A stretch of DNA of 33,348 nt from an uncultured Rhizobiaceae bacterium. GTDB lineage: Bacteria > Pseudomonadota > Alphaproteobacteria > Rhizobiales > Rhizobiaceae. The notes beneath the pieces are model-generated. The model searched no databases and was not told where the DNA came from. It saw only the letters and a program-made list of their open reading frames with translations. The position numbers and the translations under genes are program-made. Shown here in pieces: positions 1-6,625 of the stretch. Numbering within the stretch: position 1 is the stretch's first letter; the number at the start of each line of letters is the position of its first letter. The stretch spans positions 1 to 33,348 of the forward strand of contig CAMYMG010000093.1 in the NCBI GenBank assembly GCA_947259295.1, in the 5' to 3' direction.

Positions 1-437
1 CCCTCGCCCGGCCGGAGCACGACTGCCGCACCGCCGGTGGCGCGCTGCACCTGCACCCGCCCGCGGACCACGAACACCGCGGTCTTGCCACCCTGAACGT
101 CGACCGCCCAGCGCGTGCCGCGCACCGCGGCGATCGCCTGCGGGGTGATGACCTTGAAGCCACCGGCCTTGCCGGCTGGCCCATCGATCAGCAGGGCCTT
201 GCTGCGCAAGCTCGCCCCATCGGCGTCTCCGTCGCCGTTGCGGTCAAGCAGCGAGTAGCGGGCGCCGGGCTCGACCGTGATGGAAAGCCCATCGGCGCAG
301 CGCAATACGTTGCGCCCCGAGCCGGCCGGCTCGAGCACACATCCGGCGTCGCTGGTCTGGGCCAAGGCTGGCGAAGGCTGCAGGGCGTGGAAGGCCAGAC
401 AGGTCCATCCAAAGACGAGCAAGGCGCCGGCGCGCAT
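1..437 (-). CDS. FecR-domain exported protein (3' part missing)
   Basis: The gene reads leftward and runs off the window, so only the first ~145 residues are visible. It starts with a signal peptide (MRAGALLVFG..., ending near ALA at about residue 26). A FecR-type beta domain follows, with the typical core ITPQAIAAVRGTRWAVDV and then a V-F-V-V-R-G-R-V strand. FecR-domain proteins are periplasmic; the best-known ones relay signals to ECF sigma factors, but stand-alone exported versions of unknown role are common in rhizobia. The start at 437 is preferred over the ATG at 443 because the GGAGG at 445-449 is 7 nt from the former and 1 nt from the latter. An acidic DRNGDGDAD stretch resembles a calcium-binding loop. 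No sigma factor gene is visible beside it. The family is fairly clear; the function is unknown. Confidence 0.75.
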   Translation of the reverse strand, partial: MRAGALLVFGWTCLAFHALQPSPALAQTSDAGCVLEPAGSGRNVLRCADGLSITVEPGARYSLLDRNGDGDADGASLRSKALLIDGPAGKAGGFKVITPQAIAAVRGTRWAVDVQGGKTAVFVVRGRVQVQRATGGAAVVLRPGE

Positions 438-557
438 CGTCATTCCTCCGCTTCCAGTGATTTCGCACTGCAACATAGCCCATCAGCGGCCCGCCGTCAT
501 GCGAAAGCTCGGGCTCCGACGCCGGCGCCGGCATGACGCAGGGCGATGCCGGCAGCT

Positions 558-1586
558 CTATTCCATTGGCCCGCCGGCCTTCTTCCAGGCCGCCATGCCG
601 CCTTCGATATGGCAGGCCGAGGAGATACCGGCTGCCTGGGCCGCGGTGACGGCCATCGCCGAGCGTTCGCCAAAGGCACAGAAGAAGGTCAGTTTCTGCA
701 TCGAGCCCAGCTGGTGGAGGACGCCGCCGGGCAGCACATTGTCGTCGATCGCGGTGTAGGGCAGGTGCAGCGCGCCTGGGATGGTTCCGTGGCGCTCGCG
801 CTCGCTGCGCTCTCTCAGATCGACCAGCGCAACGTCCTTGCGCCCGAGCAGGCCGATCGCCGCTTCCGCAGCCACCGCCCAGCCCTTCTGGGCCACCTCT
901 TCCTGGTGCAACCCGATATGCATGTTGGCCGGCACGGCGACATCCATCATCTTCGGGTTGGGCAGGTTGAGATTGTTCATCAGCTCGATATAGGCGTCGA
1001 CCGACGGCACCTGTAGGCGGGGATTGCTCCGCCGCTCCTCGCCGATCGTGCTAACCGTGTCGCCCTTGTAGTCATGCGCCGGATAGACCAGCGTATCGTC
1101 GCGCAGCTTGAGCAGACGGTTGAAGATCGACTCATACTGCTGGCGCGCGTCGCCATTCTGGAAATCGGTTCGTCCCGTGCCGCGGATCAGCAGCGTATCG
1201 CCGGTGAAGACGCGGTCTTCCATCGCGAAAGAATAGGAATCGTCGGTGTGCCCCGGCGTGTAGATGACGTCGAGGCTTACCCCCTCGACATCGAGCCTGT
1301 CGCCGTCGGCGAGCCGCATCGATACCACGTCGGCCTTGGTCTGCTCGCCCATCGCCGTGATGCAATGGGTGCGGTCGCGCAGTTCCGCCAACCCGGTTAT
1401 GTGGTCGGCATGCATATGGGTGTCGACCGCCTTGACCAGCCTGAGTTCCAGCTCGTTGAGCAGCTTGATGTAGCGATCGACCTTTTCCAGCACCGGGTCG
1501 ATGATCAGCGCTTCGGCGCCGCGCCGGCTGGCAATGAGATAGCTGTAGGTGCTCGACGTCGAATCGAACAATTGACGGAAGATCAT
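558..1586 (-). CDS. Persulfide dioxygenase (ETHE1-like MBL fold) fused to rhodanese
   Basis: The 342-residue protein has two domains. Residues 1-235 are a metallo-beta-lactamase fold with the THMHADH iron-binding motif (56-62), a GHT motif (112-114), GDTLLIRGTGRTDF (129-142) and YPAHDYKG (168-175), which are hallmarks of the ETHE1 persulfide dioxygenase group. Residues ~240-342 are a rhodanese domain whose active loop is CAFGER, with Cys303. Enzymes of this type oxidise glutathione persulfide to sulfite, and the rhodanese part moves sulfane sulfur to or from thiols. The start is supported by GGAG 7 nt upstream of the ATG. It lies 68 nt downstream of a peroxiredoxin gene on the same strand, so co-transcription is likely. 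No sulfide:quinone reductase or BigR-like regulator is adjacent. The family call is firm; substrate and operon are inferred. Confidence 0.9.
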   Translation of the reverse strand: MIFRQLFDSTSSTYSYLIASRRGAEALIIDPVLEKVDRYIKLLNELELRLVKAVDTHMHADHITGLAELRDRTHCITAMGEQTKADVVSMRLADGDRLDVEGVSLDVIYTPGHTDDSYSFAMEDRVFTGDTLLIRGTGRTDFQNGDARQQYESIFNRLLKLRDDTLVYPAHDYKGDTVSTIGEERRSNPRLQVPSVDAYIELMNNLNLPNPKMMDVAVPANMHIGLHQEEVAQKGWAVAAEAAIGLLGRKDVALVDLRERSERERHGTIPGALHLPYTAIDDNVLPGGVLHQLGSMQKLTFFCAFGERSAMAVTAAQAAGISSACHIEGGMAAWKKAGGPME

Positions 1587-1619
1587 CGCTCATCTCCGCT
1601 GGTCAGGCTGATTCCGGCT

Positions 1620-1644
1620 GGACCGCCGCGCCATGCGGCGGTCC
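1620..1644 (-). promoter_or_regulatory. Perfect 10-bp hairpin between peroxiredoxin and dioxygenase genes
   Basis: GGACCGCCGC and GCGGCGGTCC pair perfectly around a 5-nt loop, 10 nt past the peroxiredoxin stop codon. There is no T-run on the minus strand, so a simple intrinsic terminator is unlikely. It could stabilise the upstream message or lower read-through into the dioxygenase gene. Function is inferred. Confidence 0.5.
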
Positions 1645-1654
1645 GATCGTCGGT

Positions 1655-2314
1655 CTATTTGGGCTGTGCCACGGTCCGCAGATAGGGCTTGATCGTCTTG
1701 AAGCCGCCCGGATACTGCTTCTTGGCGTCTTCGTCGGTCACCGAGGTCAGGATGATGACGTCGTCGCCCTGTTTCCAGTCGACCGGCGTCGCCACCTTGT
1801 GCTTGGCCGTCAGCTGCATGGAATCGATGACGCGCAGGATCTCGTCGAAATTGCGCCCCGTACTCATCGGGTAGATCAGCGCCAGCTTGATCTTCTTGTC
1901 CGGGCCGATGACGAAGACAGTGCGAACCGTTGCGTTGTCCATTGCCGTGCGCCCCTCGGACGTCTCGCCGGCGTCGGCCGGCAGCATGCCGTAGAGCTTC
2001 GAGACCTTCAGGTCCGTGTCGCCGATCATCGGATAATTCGGCGCGAAGCCCTGCGTGTCGGCGATGTCGGCCGACCAGCGCGCGTGGTTCTCGACAGGGT
2101 CGACGCTGAGCCCGATGACCTTGACGCCGCGCTTCTCGAATTCCGGCTTCAGCGCCGCCATGCGGCCGAGCTCCGTCGTGCAGACGGGCGTGAAGTCCTT
2201 CGGATGCGAGAAAAGCACGCCCCAGCTGTCGCCCAGCCAGTCGTGAAAGCGGATCTTGCCCTCCGTCGTATTTGCCTCGAAATCCGGAGCAACGCTGTTA
2301 ATCGTCAGAGCCAA
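1655..2314 (-). CDS. 1-Cys peroxiredoxin (Prx6 family)
   Basis: The 219-residue product reduces peroxides through a single catalytic cysteine, Cys45, in the motif HPKDFTPVCTTE (37-48). The C-terminal half carries the Prx6-type extension (PVDWKQGDDVIILTS...), and the length equals that of typical 1-Cys peroxiredoxins. I start it at a TTG (2312-2314) because a GAGGAGGG ribosome binding site lies 7 nt upstream and the protein then begins MALTINSVAPDF, as family members do. A longer in-frame extension to 2419 lacks any peroxiredoxin similarity. It is followed 68 nt later by a persulfide dioxygenase-rhodanese gene on the same strand, which suggests a joint role against reactive sulfur and peroxides. 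No clear OxyR site was recognised upstream. Confidence 0.93.
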   Translation of the reverse strand: MALTINSVAPDFEANTTEGKIRFHDWLGDSWGVLFSHPKDFTPVCTTELGRMAALKPEFEKRGVKVIGLSVDPVENHARWSADIADTQGFAPNYPMIGDTDLKVSKLYGMLPADAGETSEGRTAMDNATVRTVFVIGPDKKIKLALIYPMSTGRNFDEILRVIDSMQLTAKHKVATPVDWKQGDDVIILTSVTDEDAKKQYPGGFKTIKPYLRTVAQPK

Positions 2315-2660
2315 TTGAATTCCCTCCTCATCCTCGCGGAATACCGCCTGCAACATCACCTGACGCATTGCGCCAGACGAAAAGCGCAGCGCCGAAACAG
2401 AGATTCCAAAAATAGCCACGCCGGCGGATGGCCAGTCGCGCGCCTGCCCTTACTCTAGGATAGACCGGGCCGTTCCTGCAAGCACCCGTGCGGGTCGAGC
2501 GCTTCAAGGGAGCCGTCAGCCGCGCCGCCAAGAGCACTACGCGTCTGCTGACATTTCGGGCCGGCGCGGCGCTGCGGCGCAGTTGACCTGACCTGGGCTT
2601 ACGGCCAGTGTCCGCGCCGGGATTCGCCCGCCAGGCGGGCGCGCAGAAGGAACGTGGCAC
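2315..2660. other. Divergent intergenic region, no gene seen
   Basis: This 346-nt stretch separates the leftward peroxiredoxin gene from the rightward SDR gene and must hold both promoters. On the plus strand a TTGACC at 2583-2588 could be a -35 element, but no convincing -10 follows. A GC-rich palindrome at 2625-2641 is described separately. I see no protein-coding signal beyond the shadow extension of the peroxiredoxin frame. Confidence 0.6.
2625..2641. promoter_or_regulatory. 8-1-8 palindrome just upstream of the SDR gene
   Basis: CGCCCGCC-A-GGCGGGCG is a perfect inverted repeat ending 19 nt before the SDR start codon, immediately in front of its AAGGAA ribosome binding site. It could be a regulator binding site. 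With almost no loop it is a poor RNA hairpin unless the inner bases open. Chance is possible in such GC-rich DNA. Confidence 0.35.
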
Positions 2661-3449
2661 ATGGCACTCAACGGCAAGACGGCAATTGTGACGGGCGCGG
2701 CGGGCGGCATCGGCTACGCCATTGCCGAACGCTTCGCCAAGGAGGGCGTCAGGGTCATGATCGCCGATGTCGACCGGGCCAAGGGCGAAGCGGCGGCTAC
2801 CGGACTTTCGTCCGCGGGCGATGTCAGCTTCGTGCAGTGCGATGTCAGCAAGAGCGCGGAAGTGAACCGCCTCGTCGAGACGGCGATTTCGTCGTTCGGC
2901 ACCATCGATATTCTCGTGAACAACGCCGGCATTGTGCACGGCGCCGATTTCCTCGATCTTGCCGAAGCCGATTTCGACCGGGTGCTCGGCGTCAACCTGA
3001 AAGGTTCCTTCCTCGTCGGCCAGGCGGTCGCGCGCCACATGGCAGACCGCGTGAAGTCCGGCGGCAGGCCCGGCTCCATCGTCAACATGTCGTCCGTCAA
3101 CGCGGTCTTCGCCATCGCCAACCAGGTCCCCTATTCCGTCTCCAAGGGTGGCGTCAGCCAGCTTACCAAGGCCATGGCGCTGGGCCTTGCGCCCTATGGC
3201 ATCCGCGTAAACGCCATCGGTCCAGGTTCGATCATGACCGACATGCTGGCCAGCGTGAACGCCGACCCGGCGGCGAAGAACCGCATCCTCTCGCGCACCC
3301 CGCTCGGGCGCATCGGCGACCCGGCCGAGATCGCGGCGATCGCCGTCTTCCTCGCCTCGGACGAGGCCAGCTACATCACCGGCCAGACCATTTATGCCGA
3401 CGGCGGACGCCTGCCGTTGAACTACACAGTGCCCGTCAAGGAAGACTGA
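2661..3449 (+). CDS. Short-chain dehydrogenase/reductase (classical SDR)
   Basis: The 262-residue protein is a complete classical SDR, an NAD(P)-dependent oxidoreductase of unknown substrate. The cofactor-binding motif TGAAGGIG is at 11-18 and NNAG at 87-90. The catalytic tetrad is Asn112 (VNLKG), Ser144/145 (MSS), Tyr158 and Lys162 (YSVSK). Asp36 at the end of the second beta strand (MIADVD) suggests NAD(H) rather than NADP(H). The C-terminal part (PLGRIGDPAEIA... YITGQTIYADGG) is typical of FabG-like enzymes. An AAGGAA ribosome binding site lies before the ATG. It stands alone on its strand between a divergent peroxiredoxin and the small DUF1127 gene, so context does not reveal a pathway. 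Confidence 0.9.
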   Translation: MALNGKTAIVTGAAGGIGYAIAERFAKEGVRVMIADVDRAKGEAAATGLSSAGDVSFVQCDVSKSAEVNRLVETAISSFGTIDILVNNAGIVHGADFLDLAEADFDRVLGVNLKGSFLVGQAVARHMADRVKSGGRPGSIVNMSSVNAVFAIANQVPYSVSKGGVSQLTKAMALGLAPYGIRVNAIGPGSIMTDMLASVNADPAAKNRILSRTPLGRIGDPAEIAAIAVFLASDEASYITGQTIYADGGRLPLNYTVPVKED

Positions 3450-3496
3450 CCTCCGTGGGCTCGCCTGAGCCCGGAAAAGCGCGCGGACGACCCCGA

Positions 3497-3518
3497 TCCT
3501 GACAGGCTGTTGTCAGGA
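3497..3518. promoter_or_regulatory. Palindrome TCCTGACA-N6-TGTCAGGA, copy 1
   Basis: Perfect 8-bp arms surround a 6-nt spacer, ending 40 nt before the DUF1127 start codon. The left arm contains CTGACA, which could serve as a -35 element, with TATGCG 18 nt further on. The same palindrome recurs at 3752-3773 in front of the next gene, at nearly the same distance from the start codon. A repressor or activator site is the simplest reading; no T-run follows, so a terminator is unlikely. Confidence 0.55.
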
Positions 3519-3558
3519 CGGGTATGCGACATTGCCTCTCCAACAAGGAGGCATCGTC

Positions 3559-3729
3559 ATGAATTTCGCATCGAGATACTACCGCGCCGTCCGCAGCTAT
3601 GCTCGCAGGGTCAAGGCCAGGCACGACGAGTTCCGCATGGCCCATTTCATGTATTCGCTGCCCGAAGAGATCCGCAAGGACATCGGCTGGCCCGAACAGG
3701 CGGATCACCGCCTGTCGCGCCGCCGCTAG
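3559..3729 (+). CDS. DUF1127-family small protein
   Basis: This 56-residue basic protein ends in a segment (SLPEEIRKDIGWPEQADHRL) that matches the core of DUF1127/YjiS-like proteins, in which an L-P-x-x-x-x-x-D-I-G pattern is conserved. Small DUF1127 proteins of alphaproteobacteria have been linked to RNA turnover and to phosphate or carbon metabolism, but this copy has no known role. The start is set by a strong AAGGAGG at 3545-3551, 7 nt before the ATG. The N-terminus is rich in Arg and Tyr, as expected for a nucleic-acid-binding peptide. The gene is bracketed by two copies of the TCCTGACA-N6-TGTCAGGA palindrome. Confidence 0.75.
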   Translation: MNFASRYYRAVRSYARRVKARHDEFRMAHFMYSLPEEIRKDIGWPEQADHRLSRRR

Positions 3730-3749
3730 AACAGGTATCCCACCGTCAC

Positions 3750-3775
3750 CCTCCTGACATTATGCTGTCAGGAGG
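3750..3775. promoter_or_regulatory. Palindrome TCCTGACA-N6-TGTCAGGA, copy 2 (10-bp arms)
   Basis: CCTCCTGACA and TGTCAGGAGG pair perfectly over a 6-nt spacer. The inner 8-bp arms (3752-3759 and 3766-3773) are identical to copy 1 at 3497-3518, with the same spacer length but unrelated spacer sequence. It ends 43 nt before the VOC gene start. The WYL regulator encoded just downstream is the obvious candidate to bind it, but that is inference. Confidence 0.55.
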
Positions 3776-3818
3776 CCTGTGACACTCTTTCCTCGATTCC
3801 GCACCAGGAGCCACTACG

Positions 3819-4190
3819 ATGGCCAATTCCGCACCTGCCAATGCTGCCGTCTGGTTTGAAATTCCGGTTACCGACATGAAGCGTTCGATTGCCTTTTACG
3901 GCAATGTCCTCGGTACCGAACTCACCCTAGAAGAGACCGGCCCCAACCCGATGGCGATGTTTCCGGCAGCCGGCGACAAGTCGGTTGCCGGCCATCTCTA
4001 TCCGGGCAAGCCGGCCGCCGAGGGCGTCGGGCCGACGATCCATCTTGCCGTCGCCGCCCCGCTCGAGGCGGCGATGGAGCGGGTCACCGAGAATGGCGGC
4101 AAGGTCCTGTCGCCGGTGATCTCGATACCCGCTGGCAGCTTCGCCTATTGCGTCGACCCGGACGGCAACAGCTTCGGCCTTTTTGTCTGA
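3819..4190 (+). CDS. VOC-family (glyoxalase/bleomycin-resistance fold) protein
   Basis: The 123-residue protein has the paired beta-alpha-beta modules of the vicinal oxygen chelate superfamily: WFEIPVTDMKRSIAFY at 12-27 opens the first, and IHLAV (74-78) with DPDGNSFGLF (113-122) marks the second. Members include glyoxalase I, dioxygenases and drug-binding proteins, and short single-domain ones like this usually act as dimers. The metal-ligand pattern is not complete enough to assign an enzyme activity. An AGGAG ribosome binding site precedes the ATG. The gene sits behind a palindromic site and in front of a WYL-domain regulator on the same strand, a pairing that suggests it is a regulatory target of that protein. 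Confidence 0.82.
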   Translation: MANSAPANAAVWFEIPVTDMKRSIAFYGNVLGTELTLEETGPNPMAMFPAAGDKSVAGHLYPGKPAAEGVGPTIHLAVAAPLEAAMERVTENGGKVLSPVISIPAGSFAYCVDPDGNSFGLFV

Positions 4191-4267
4191 GGGGCGCGAT
4201 GACGGTTCGGAACCAGAGGCTGGACACGCCATGCGCCCGCATCAAGGCCGTCCTGCGCCCGGTTCCA

Positions 4268-4302
4268 GGCGGCACGGCGAGCCCCCGACAGGCCGTGCCG
4301 CC
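4268..4302 (+). promoter_or_regulatory. Perfect 11-bp hairpin between VOC and WYL genes
   Basis: GGCGGCACGGC and GCCGTGCCGCC pair perfectly around a 13-nt loop within the 212-nt gap between the two genes. No T-run follows. It may be a Rho-associated or RNA-stabilising structure that separates the VOC message from the regulator gene, or an isolated palindromic repeat. The rest of the gap shows no gene. Confidence 0.5.
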
Positions 4303-4402
4303 ATTCATGCGGCGTACAGAGGTGACGCTGCCCGCCAGGATCGGCTATTGTCGCCGAAACCGGCCCGGGCGAAACGACCGACTTGGCTGGGAAGGTTGAA
4401 CC

Positions 4403-5122
4403 ATGCGACGTGCCGACAGGCTCTTTCAGATCGTGCAGCATTTTCGCGGCGGCCGGCTGGTCACCGCGCAGAAACTGGGCGCGTGGCTGGAGGTTTCCGA
4501 GCGCACGATCTACCGCGATATAGCCGACCTGCAGGCGACCGGCGTACCGATCGATGGGGAGGCCGGTGTCGGCTACATGATGAGGGAGGGTTTCGACCTT
4601 CCACCGCTCATGTTCACGCGTGACGAGATCGTCGCCTTGGTCGCCGGCGCCCGCATGGTCAGAGCGTTCGGCGGGGCCACCATGGCCCGCGCCGCGGAAG
4701 AGGCGCTGGTCAAGATCGGCGCCGTGCTGCCGGATGCCGAGAAGGCGCGCATCGCCCGCACCGAGATCCACGCTCCCATGTGGGTCGTCAGCGACGCCGA
4801 CCGCAGCCATATCGACCGCATCGAGCGGGCCATCGAGAGGCGGGAAGTGTTAACGCTCGACTATCGCGACGAAGCCGGCCGCGCCTCGGCACGCGACGTG
4901 CGCCCGCTCGGCCTGTGGTTCTGGGGTAAGGTCTGGACGCTGGTGGCGTGGTGTGAGATGCGCTCCGATTTCCGCGCCTTCCGCATCGACCGCATCGCCG
5001 AGGTGATCGTGCCCGGCCACACCTACAAGCCCGAACGCGGCAAGCAACTGGCCGACTTCTACCGTTCGATGGAGCGCAACGAGCGACACGCCGAGCCACC
5101 CGGCCGCGCCGACGTCGTCTGA
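4403..5122 (+). CDS. YafY-type HTH/WYL-domain transcriptional regulator
   Basis: The 239-residue protein begins with a DeoR-like winged helix (residues 3-60; recognition segment VSERTIYRDIADLQ at 31-44). A WYL domain follows at about 130-225, with PLGLWFWGKVWTLVAWC (168-184) and RAFRIDRI (191-198). WYL domains sense ligands such as nucleotides or single-stranded DNA in characterised regulators, but the ligand of this subgroup is unknown. The gene follows a VOC-family gene on the same strand after 212 nt that contains a long hairpin. It may control the VOC and DUF1127 genes through the repeated TCCTGACA-N6-TGTCAGGA palindrome; no such palindrome is seen before its own start. Confidence 0.88.
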   Translation: MRRADRLFQIVQHFRGGRLVTAQKLGAWLEVSERTIYRDIADLQATGVPIDGEAGVGYMMREGFDLPPLMFTRDEIVALVAGARMVRAFGGATMARAAEEALVKIGAVLPDAEKARIARTEIHAPMWVVSDADRSHIDRIERAIERREVLTLDYRDEAGRASARDVRPLGLWFWGKVWTLVAWCEMRSDFRAFRIDRIAEVIVPGHTYKPERGKQLADFYRSMERNERHAEPPGRADVV

Positions 5123-5160
5123 GATTTCCGCCGACCGGGGAATCGGGCACTCTCACCGCC

Positions 5161-5691
5161 ATGAGACCCGTCGAAATCGTCGACTACGACCTATGCTGGC
5201 CTTCGGAGTTCGGCGCCGAATGTGACTTCGTCCTGAGGCTGCTCGGCGATCGCGTCGACGCCATTCACCACATCGGCAGCACGGCCGTTCCCGGCCTCGC
5301 CGCCAAGCCGAAGATCGACATGGATGCGGTCCTGCGTGCAGACGGCTTGATTGCGGAATCTATCGAGCGCCTGAGAGAGACCGGCAGCTACGACTATTAC
5401 GGTGATCCCTATGGCGACCGGCGATGGACCTTCACCCGCGGCCGCTCCCGCGGCATTCGCCTTTATCTGTGCGGGCCCGGCAACGTGGCCCACCAGGAGC
5501 GCATTCTGTTTCGCGACTGGCTGCGCAGCCATCGCGATGACGCCGACGCCTATGCGGCGCTGAAGCTCGGACTGGCCGCCCAAGCCAGGGGCGACTTCCA
5601 GTACTATACGAATGGCAAGTCGGCTTTTGTCGCCGGGATCGTCAGGCGGGCAAGCGCCGAAATGCGGCCTGCGTCGATCGACCACGATTGA
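5161..5691 (+). CDS. GrpB-family (UPF0157) nucleotidyltransferase-fold protein
   Basis: The 176-residue protein carries the family signature HIGSTAVPGLAAKPKIDM at 37-54, which contains the GS and paired-acid pattern of the nucleotidyltransferase fold. The conserved C-terminal segment (HQERILFRDWLRSH...) is also present. GrpB proteins are widespread in bacteria; some are fused to dephospho-CoA kinase, but their biochemical role is not settled. The gene follows the WYL regulator by 38 nt with no clear ribosome binding site, so it may be read from the same message. It converges on trcR, with a hairpin terminator in between. Confidence 0.85.
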   Translation: MRPVEIVDYDLCWPSEFGAECDFVLRLLGDRVDAIHHIGSTAVPGLAAKPKIDMDAVLRADGLIAESIERLRETGSYDYYGDPYGDRRWTFTRGRSRGIRLYLCGPGNVAHQERILFRDWLRSHRDDADAYAALKLGLAAQARGDFQYYTNGKSAFVAGIVRRASAEMRPASIDHD

Positions 5692-5709
5692 TTGGGTATC
5701 AAATGGCAA

Positions 5710-5735
5710 AGGGGTCACTGCGTGCAGCGACCCCT
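5710..5735 (-). terminator. Likely intrinsic terminator of trcR (convergent gap)
   Basis: AGGGGTC/GACCCCT arms with an inner CTGC/GCAG stem form a long hairpin with one A-C mismatch. On the minus strand it is followed by TTTGCCATTT, a broken T-tract, which fits termination of trcR. It could also end the converging GrpB message, though the plus side has no T-run. Confidence 0.6.
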
Positions 5736-5780
5736 CCAGTCATCAGCGGTTCCTAGGATCCCAAAACAGGGAGCGGAAGA

Positions 5781-6467
5781 CTATTCCTCGTCTTCCGTCT
5801 TGCCCTTCAAGGCCGTCAACTTGGCGAACACTGCGCTCGCGTCCAGTTCGGCGTCCTCGTCTTTCTCCTTCGGCGCGGTCGGCTGCAGCCGCTCGGTAAG
5901 CGCTGCCGGCAGCAGCGTGTCGCCGGTCGGCGCCGCTGCCTCGCGTCCCTTCGAGGCGCGATTGACCTCGAGGTCGAGATCGATCTGCGAGCAAAGGCCG
6001 AGCGTCACCGGATCCATCGGTACCAGGTTGCTGGCATTCCAGTGCTTGCGGTCGCGGATCTGGTCGATCGTCGACTTGGTGGTGCCGACGAGGCGCGAGA
6101 TCTGTGCGTCCTTCAGCTCGGGATGGTTGCGTACCAGCCAGAGAATGGCGTTCGGCCGGTCCTGACGCTTCGACAGAGGCGTGTAACGCGGCGCCTTGCG
6201 CTTGGATTCGGGAACGCGGACCTTCGGGTCCGACAGGTGCAGGCGGTGGTTCGGGTCGGCGACGCCCTTGGCGATCTCTTCGCGGGTCAACTGGCCCGTC
6301 ATGATCGGGTCCATGCCCTTGATGCCCTGCGCGGCCTCGCCATCGGCGATGGCGCTCACTTCGAGCGGGTGCAGACCGCAGAACTGGGCGATCTGGTCGA
6401 AGGAAAGCGCGGTGTTGTCGACCAGCCAGACGGCGGTCGCCTTGGGCATCAGAAGCGTGTTGGCCAT
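5781..6467 (-). CDS. trcR: Cell-cycle transcriptional regulator TrcR (DUF1013)
   Basis: The 228-residue protein matches the DUF1013 family along its length, beginning MANTLLMPKATAVWLVDNTA and including ILWLVRNHPELKDAQISRLV at 108-127. Two helix-turn-helix-like segments are visible, around 20-42 and 105-141 (LVGTTKSTIDQIRDRKHW). In Caulobacter, TrcR associates with RNA polymerase and influences cell-cycle transcription; the family is restricted to alphaproteobacteria and strongly conserved. The C-terminal ~60 residues are acidic and low in complexity, as usual. The ATG at 6467 has an AGGA ribosome binding site at proper distance. It is transcribed alone, separated from the upstream rpiB operon by 158 nt with a hairpin. 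Confidence 0.9.
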   Translation of the reverse strand: MANTLLMPKATAVWLVDNTALSFDQIAQFCGLHPLEVSAIADGEAAQGIKGMDPIMTGQLTREEIAKGVADPNHRLHLSDPKVRVPESKRKAPRYTPLSKRQDRPNAILWLVRNHPELKDAQISRLVGTTKSTIDQIRDRKHWNASNLVPMDPVTLGLCSQIDLDLEVNRASKGREAAAPTGDTLLPAALTERLQPTAPKEKDEDAELDASAVFAKLTALKGKTEDEE

Positions 6468-6593
6468 TGGAAATATCCTCTCGTTCGCCCGCGTCCCTGT
6501 CGCGGGCGGTGGTCAGACCACCGAATTTTTGGGAAATCGCGGCGTATATAACCCCGATCGCCGCTGGGGGCAAGAATCTTCCGGAGGAACGGG

Positions 6594-6616
6594 GGCGGCG
6601 CCTGGAAAGCGCCGCC
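6594..6616 (-). terminator. Hairpin downstream of rpiB
   Basis: GGCGGCGC and GCGCCGCC form a perfect 8-bp stem with a 7-nt loop, 10 nt beyond the rpiB stop codon on the minus strand. No good T-tract follows. Its position at the end of the TRAP-rpiB operon supports a termination or 3'-end protection role. Confidence 0.45.
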
Positions 6617-6625
6617 GGGAATCGA

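Noticed and set aside
2583..2611. Sigma-70 promoter for the SDR gene (TTGACC then 17 nt)
   Set aside because: The expected -10 position reads CAGTGT, which does not resemble TATAAT.
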